Source: an uncultured Paraprevotella sp.
Lineage (GTDB): Bacteria; Bacteroidota; Bacteroidia; Bacteroidales; Bacteroidaceae
Direction of reading: 5' to 3'
DNA length: 64,000 nt
Assembly (NCBI GenBank): GCA_944320765.1
Contig: CALUIS010000002.1
Coordinates: 62,001-126,000 of the forward strand
The position numbers were made by a program, and so were the translations under genes. This document shows, piece by piece, positions 61,342 through 64,000 of the stretch; position 1 is the first letter of the stretch, and the number at the start of each line of letters is the position of its first letter. The notes under the pieces are model-generated. The model did no database searches and had not been told where the DNA came from. It worked only from the letters and a program-made list of their open reading frames with translations.

Positions 61342-61357
61342 GAGGAGGAAGAAAGTC

Positions 61358-62449
61358 ATGATGCTGAAATATTTGATAGAAAAGGAGTTCAAGCAGATGC
61401 TGCGGAATCCCGTCATTCCGCGGCTTATCGTGGTGTTTCCCTGCATGATGATGATTCTCATGCCTTGGGCGGCCAACCTGGAAATCAAGCACAACAACGT
61501 GGTCGTGGTGGATGCGGACCATTCGCCTGTGTCGCGCCGTCTGGTGGAGAAAGTGGCGTCCACGGACTATTTCAACCTGGTGGAGAACGCGCCGGACTAC
61601 GGGCAGGCGTTGGACTGTGTGGAGCGGGGAGAGGCCGACATCATCCTGGAGATCCCGGACCATTTCGAGAAAGGGCTGGCCACGGGCCGTCCCGTGCAGG
61701 TGCAAGTCTCGGCCAATGCCGTCAACGGCACCAAGGGCGGGCTGGGCAGCTCGTACCTTACGGCGGTCGTGAACGAATTCGTGGCGCAGGAGACGGGCGG
61801 GGGAAACCCTGTCCGCCTGTCCGTGCTGAACCTCTACAACCCGCACCAGGACTACAAGGTGTTCATGGTGCCGGCCTTGCTGGTGGTGATGCTGACGCTG
61901 GTGTGCGGCTTCCTCCCGGCCCTGAACATCGTGGGCGAGAAGGAGACCGGCACCATCGAGCAGATTAACGTGACCCCGCTCGGCAAGTCCGTGTTCATCC
62001 TGGGCAAACTGGTGCCTTACTGGATCGTGGGGCTGGTGGTGCTGACCATCGCCTTGTTCCTGGCTTTCCTGCTCTACGGCATCGTCCCTTCCGGCAGCGC
62101 GTGGCTGATTTACTTTTTCGCCGGGGTCTTCATCCTCACCATGTCCGGCTTCGGGCTGCTGATTTCCAACTATTCCTCCACGATGCAGCAGGCCATGTTC
62201 GTCATGTTCTTCTTCCTGATTGTGTTCATCCTGATGAGCGGCCTTTTCACCCCGGTGCGGAGTATGCCGGAGTGGGCGCAATGGATTTCGGCCTTCAATC
62301 CGCTGACCTATTTCATCCAAGTGATGCGCATGATTTTCCTGAAGGGGTGCGGCATGGCCGACTTGTGGCCGCAGTTAGGCAAGCTGCTGTCCTTCATGAC
62401 GGTGTTCGCCGTGGCGGCCGTGTGGAGCTACCGCAAGACGAACGGATAG
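61358..62449 (+). CDS. ABC-2 type permease (YbhS/YbhR-like), second
   Basis: This 363-residue permease is homologous in layout to the preceding one, with EKETGTIEQINVTPLGK near residue 195 and about six membrane helices. The two differ enough to be a heterodimer. This is the last gene of the tetR-tolC-hlyD-ATPase-permease operon. No clear terminator follows before the convergent fmt gene. Confidence 0.9.
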   Translation: MMLKYLIEKEFKQMLRNPVIPRLIVVFPCMMMILMPWAANLEIKHNNVVVVDADHSPVSRRLVEKVASTDYFNLVENAPDYGQALDCVERGEADIILEIPDHFEKGLATGRPVQVQVSANAVNGTKGGLGSSYLTAVVNEFVAQETGGGNPVRLSVLNLYNPHQDYKVFMVPALLVVMLTLVCGFLPALNIVGEKETGTIEQINVTPLGKSVFILGKLVPYWIVGLVVLTIALFLAFLLYGIVPSGSAWLIYFFAGVFILTMSGFGLLISNYSSTMQQAMFVMFFFLIVFILMSGLFTPVRSMPEWAQWISAFNPLTYFIQVMRMIFLKGCGMADLWPQLGKLLSFMTVFAVAAVWSYRKTNG

Positions 62450-62539
62450 TCAAAGTGTCAGGCGAGGTGGCGCGAGAATCGGCTGTACCGGGCCTCTGGA
62501 TGTGGGCGGATGAAAAACGGGCGATTCCGTGTCTTTTTG

Positions 62540-63517
62540 TCATTGCATGGCCAGGCCGTCCGCCATGCGGAAGCCGCGGAGGAAGTCGCCCGCGGCCATC
62601 CGCTTCTTGCCCGTGAGCTGGATTTCCTTCAGGTGGAGGTAACCGCCGTCCACGGCCACTTTCAGGTAAGTCTTGCCGTCGCTCACCACCGTGCCTGCGG
62701 GTTCTGCGGGCGTGCAGGCCTCCTTCTCCGTGTCGTAAATCTTAAGCGTGTAGGTCTTTCCCGTGCCGTCCGCCATCTCGGTCCAGGCGGCAGGGTAGGG
62801 CGAGAGGCCGCGCACGAAGTCATGGAGCTGCTTGAGCGTCTTTCCGTGCCAGTCCATCCGGCAGGTGTCCTTGAAGATTTTGGGTGCGGGCCGCAGGGGG
62901 CCGCAATCCGCGAGGCTTTCCTGGGGGACGGGGCGCACGTCGCCGGCGAGAATCCGGTCCACGGTGTCCACCACCAGTTGTCCGCCGAGCGACATCAGCT
63001 TGTCGTGTACGATGCCCACGTTGTCCGTGTCGGCGATGGGGACGCGCACCTGCTGGATGATCTCTCCCGTGTCGATTTCGTGGCGGAGGAAGAAGGTAGT
63101 GATGCCCGTCTCCGTCTCGCCGTTGATGACCGCCCAGTTGATGGGGGCCGCGCCGCGGTATTGCGGGAGGAGCGAGGCGTGGAGGTTGAACGTGCCGAGG
63201 GGCGGCATGGCCCACACTACCTCGGGTAACATGCGGAAGGCCACGACAATCTGCAGGTCGGCCTGTAGCGAGCGGAGTTCCTCCACGAAGGCCGGGTCTT
63301 TCAGCTTCTCCGGCTGCAGGACGCGCAGTCCACGCTCCACGGCGTATTGCTTCACCGGGCTGGCCTGCAGCGTGTCCTGGTGGCGGCCTACGGGCTTGTC
63401 CGGCATGGTGACCACGCCCACTACGTTGTAACCGCCCTCGACGAGGCGTCTCAGGCTCTCCACGGCAAATTCGGGAGTACCCATGTACACGATTCTCAAG
63501 TCTTCTTTCTTTTTCAT
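62540..63517 (-). CDS. fmt: methionyl-tRNA formyltransferase
   Basis: This 325-residue enzyme formylates initiator Met-tRNA. It opens LRIVYMGTPEFAV and carries the formyl-transfer core NLHASLLPQYRGAAPINWA and TGITTFFLRHEIDTGEI. The C-terminal OB-like domain binds tRNA. An ATG at 63541 overlaps the upstream stop as ATGA, but ATG 63517 has a better ribosome-site stretch (AAAGGA) and fits the family start. Both are possible. Confidence 0.93.
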   Translation of the reverse strand: MKKKEDLRIVYMGTPEFAVESLRRLVEGGYNVVGVVTMPDKPVGRHQDTLQASPVKQYAVERGLRVLQPEKLKDPAFVEELRSLQADLQIVVAFRMLPEVVWAMPPLGTFNLHASLLPQYRGAAPINWAVINGETETGITTFFLRHEIDTGEIIQQVRVPIADTDNVGIVHDKLMSLGGQLVVDTVDRILAGDVRPVPQESLADCGPLRPAPKIFKDTCRMDWHGKTLKQLHDFVRGLSPYPAAWTEMADGTGKTYTLKIYDTEKEACTPAEPAGTVVSDGKTYLKVAVDGGYLHLKEIQLTGKKRMAAGDFLRGFRMADGLAMQ

Positions 63518-63537
63518 GTCATTCCTTTCTTTAGTCG

Positions 63538-64000
63538 TCATTCGTCGGACAAGTCCGCCATCATCTTGCGGTAGAGGGTCAGCACGTGTGACTTGCGGAT
63601 GAAGCCCATGAATGTGCCTTCGGTGTCCACCACGGGGAGCGTCCAGGCCCCGGTCTTGTCGAACGTGAGCAGGACCACGTCCATCGGGTCGTCGATGTTC
63701 AGGCGGGCCACAGGCTCGCTCATCAGTTGCCCGATCTTGAAGCGGTGGTAGAGTTCCTGCCGGAACATGATGGGGCGCACGCTGTCCAGGTAGATGATGC
63801 CCACGAGCCGGTGCTGGCGGTCCACCACGGGAAACACGTCCCGCCGCGAGCCGGAGATGCTCTTGACCAGCTCGCTCAAGTCCATGTCGGGGTAGAGGTA
63901 CTCGTCGTATTTCTCGATAACCGAGTCGAGGCTCATCAGTGTCAGCACGGCGCGGTCCTTGTGGTGCGTGAGCAGCTGCCCCTTCTTGGCCAGCCGCATG
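63538..64000 (-). CDS. CBS-domain C-terminus of a probable ClC chloride channel (partial)
   Basis: The gene runs off the right edge. The visible ~153 residues form a CBS pair: ELVKSISGSRRDVFPVV with GIIYLDSVRPIMF, and DVVLLTFDKTGAWTLPVV with GFIRKSHVLTLYRK. The first residues RLAKKGQLLTHHKDRAVLT resemble the linker after the last helix of Bacteroidota ClC channels, often encoded beside fmt. The apparent ATG at 63999 is likely internal. The membrane part is outside the window. Confidence 0.65.
   Translation of the reverse strand, partial: MRLAKKGQLLTHHKDRAVLTLMSLDSVIEKYDEYLYPDMDLSELVKSISGSRRDVFPVVDRQHRLVGIIYLDSVRPIMFRQELYHRFKIGQLMSEPVARLNIDDPMDVVLLTFDKTGAWTLPVVDTEGTFMGFIRKSHVLTLYRKMMADLSDE

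Noticed and set aside
62450-62539. Possible terminator between the efflux operon and fmt
   Set aside because: Only a 6-base stem with a loop of over 40 bases could be drawn, too weak to report.

Overview
This window is a stretch of chromosome from a GC-rich member of the Bacteroidales (phylum Bacteroidota). The order-level call rests on the gene set and the promoters. The genes include a hybrid two-component (HTCS) regulator beside a GH30 glycosidase, class III fructose-bisphosphatase, MksB/JetC-type condensin genes, a serC-serA-DUF1015 cluster, a short type-3 ProRS and EttA. Many genes are preceded by the Bacteroidota -7 box TAnnTTTG, in the best cases with TTTG 19-20 bases upstream. Genus cannot be fixed from this window.

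Region 1 (1-7.9 kb): the tail of a PcrA-type helicase, a tyrosine recombinase, then a minus-strand run of translation and metabolic genes (SUI1/YciH, EttA, MenA, a YgiQ-type radical SAM protein, a small unknown protein, a FabK/nitronate monooxygenase flavoprotein). Region 2 (8.0-9.3 kb): a restriction-modification locus reduced to a deletion scar, followed by copy 1 of a 442-bp structured non-coding repeat. Region 3 (9.3-26.9 kb): housekeeping genes (MBL hydrolase, NadC, M23 peptidase, C69 dipeptidase, phosphosugar mutase, NudC, flavodiiron protein, DnaJ, 5'-nucleotidase, Fbp, amidase, acyltransferase). Region 4 (27-33.4 kb): an HTCS sensor-regulator and a secreted GH30 enzyme with a paired direct repeat between them, copy 2 of the 442-bp repeat, and tRNA-Cys. 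Region 5 (33.4-47.6 kb): a glycosyltransferase, a DbpA-like helicase, serine biosynthesis, NadE, a Fur/PerR regulator with rubrerythrin, peptidoglycan enzymes, an OmpA lipoprotein and ProS.

Region 6 (47.7-53.9 kb) is an AT-richer island carrying a four-gene Wadjet/MksBEFG-type system. It has a kleisin (JetA), a KITE subunit (JetB), an SMC-like ATPase (JetC) and a short TOPRIM nuclease (JetD), in one overlapping minus-strand operon. Such systems extrude and cut circular plasmid DNA. Region 7 (53.9-55.9 kb) is a scrapyard of gene remnants: an ATPase tail, an aldo/keto reductase-flavodoxin chimera and a frameshifted flavin-reductase tail. They surround one intact exported decarboxylase-cupin gene, and the region ends with a perfect 30-bp-arm palindrome. 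Region 8 (55.9-62.4 kb) is a TetR-controlled efflux operon (TolC, HlyD lipoprotein, double ABC ATPase, two ABC-2 permeases). The window ends with fmt and the CBS-domain tail of a probable chloride channel.

The most unusual items are the gap-free 442-bp repeat pair with conserved hairpins, the Wadjet operon with its short JetD and upstream remnant, the RE-methyltransferase deletion scar, and the 66-base palindrome.
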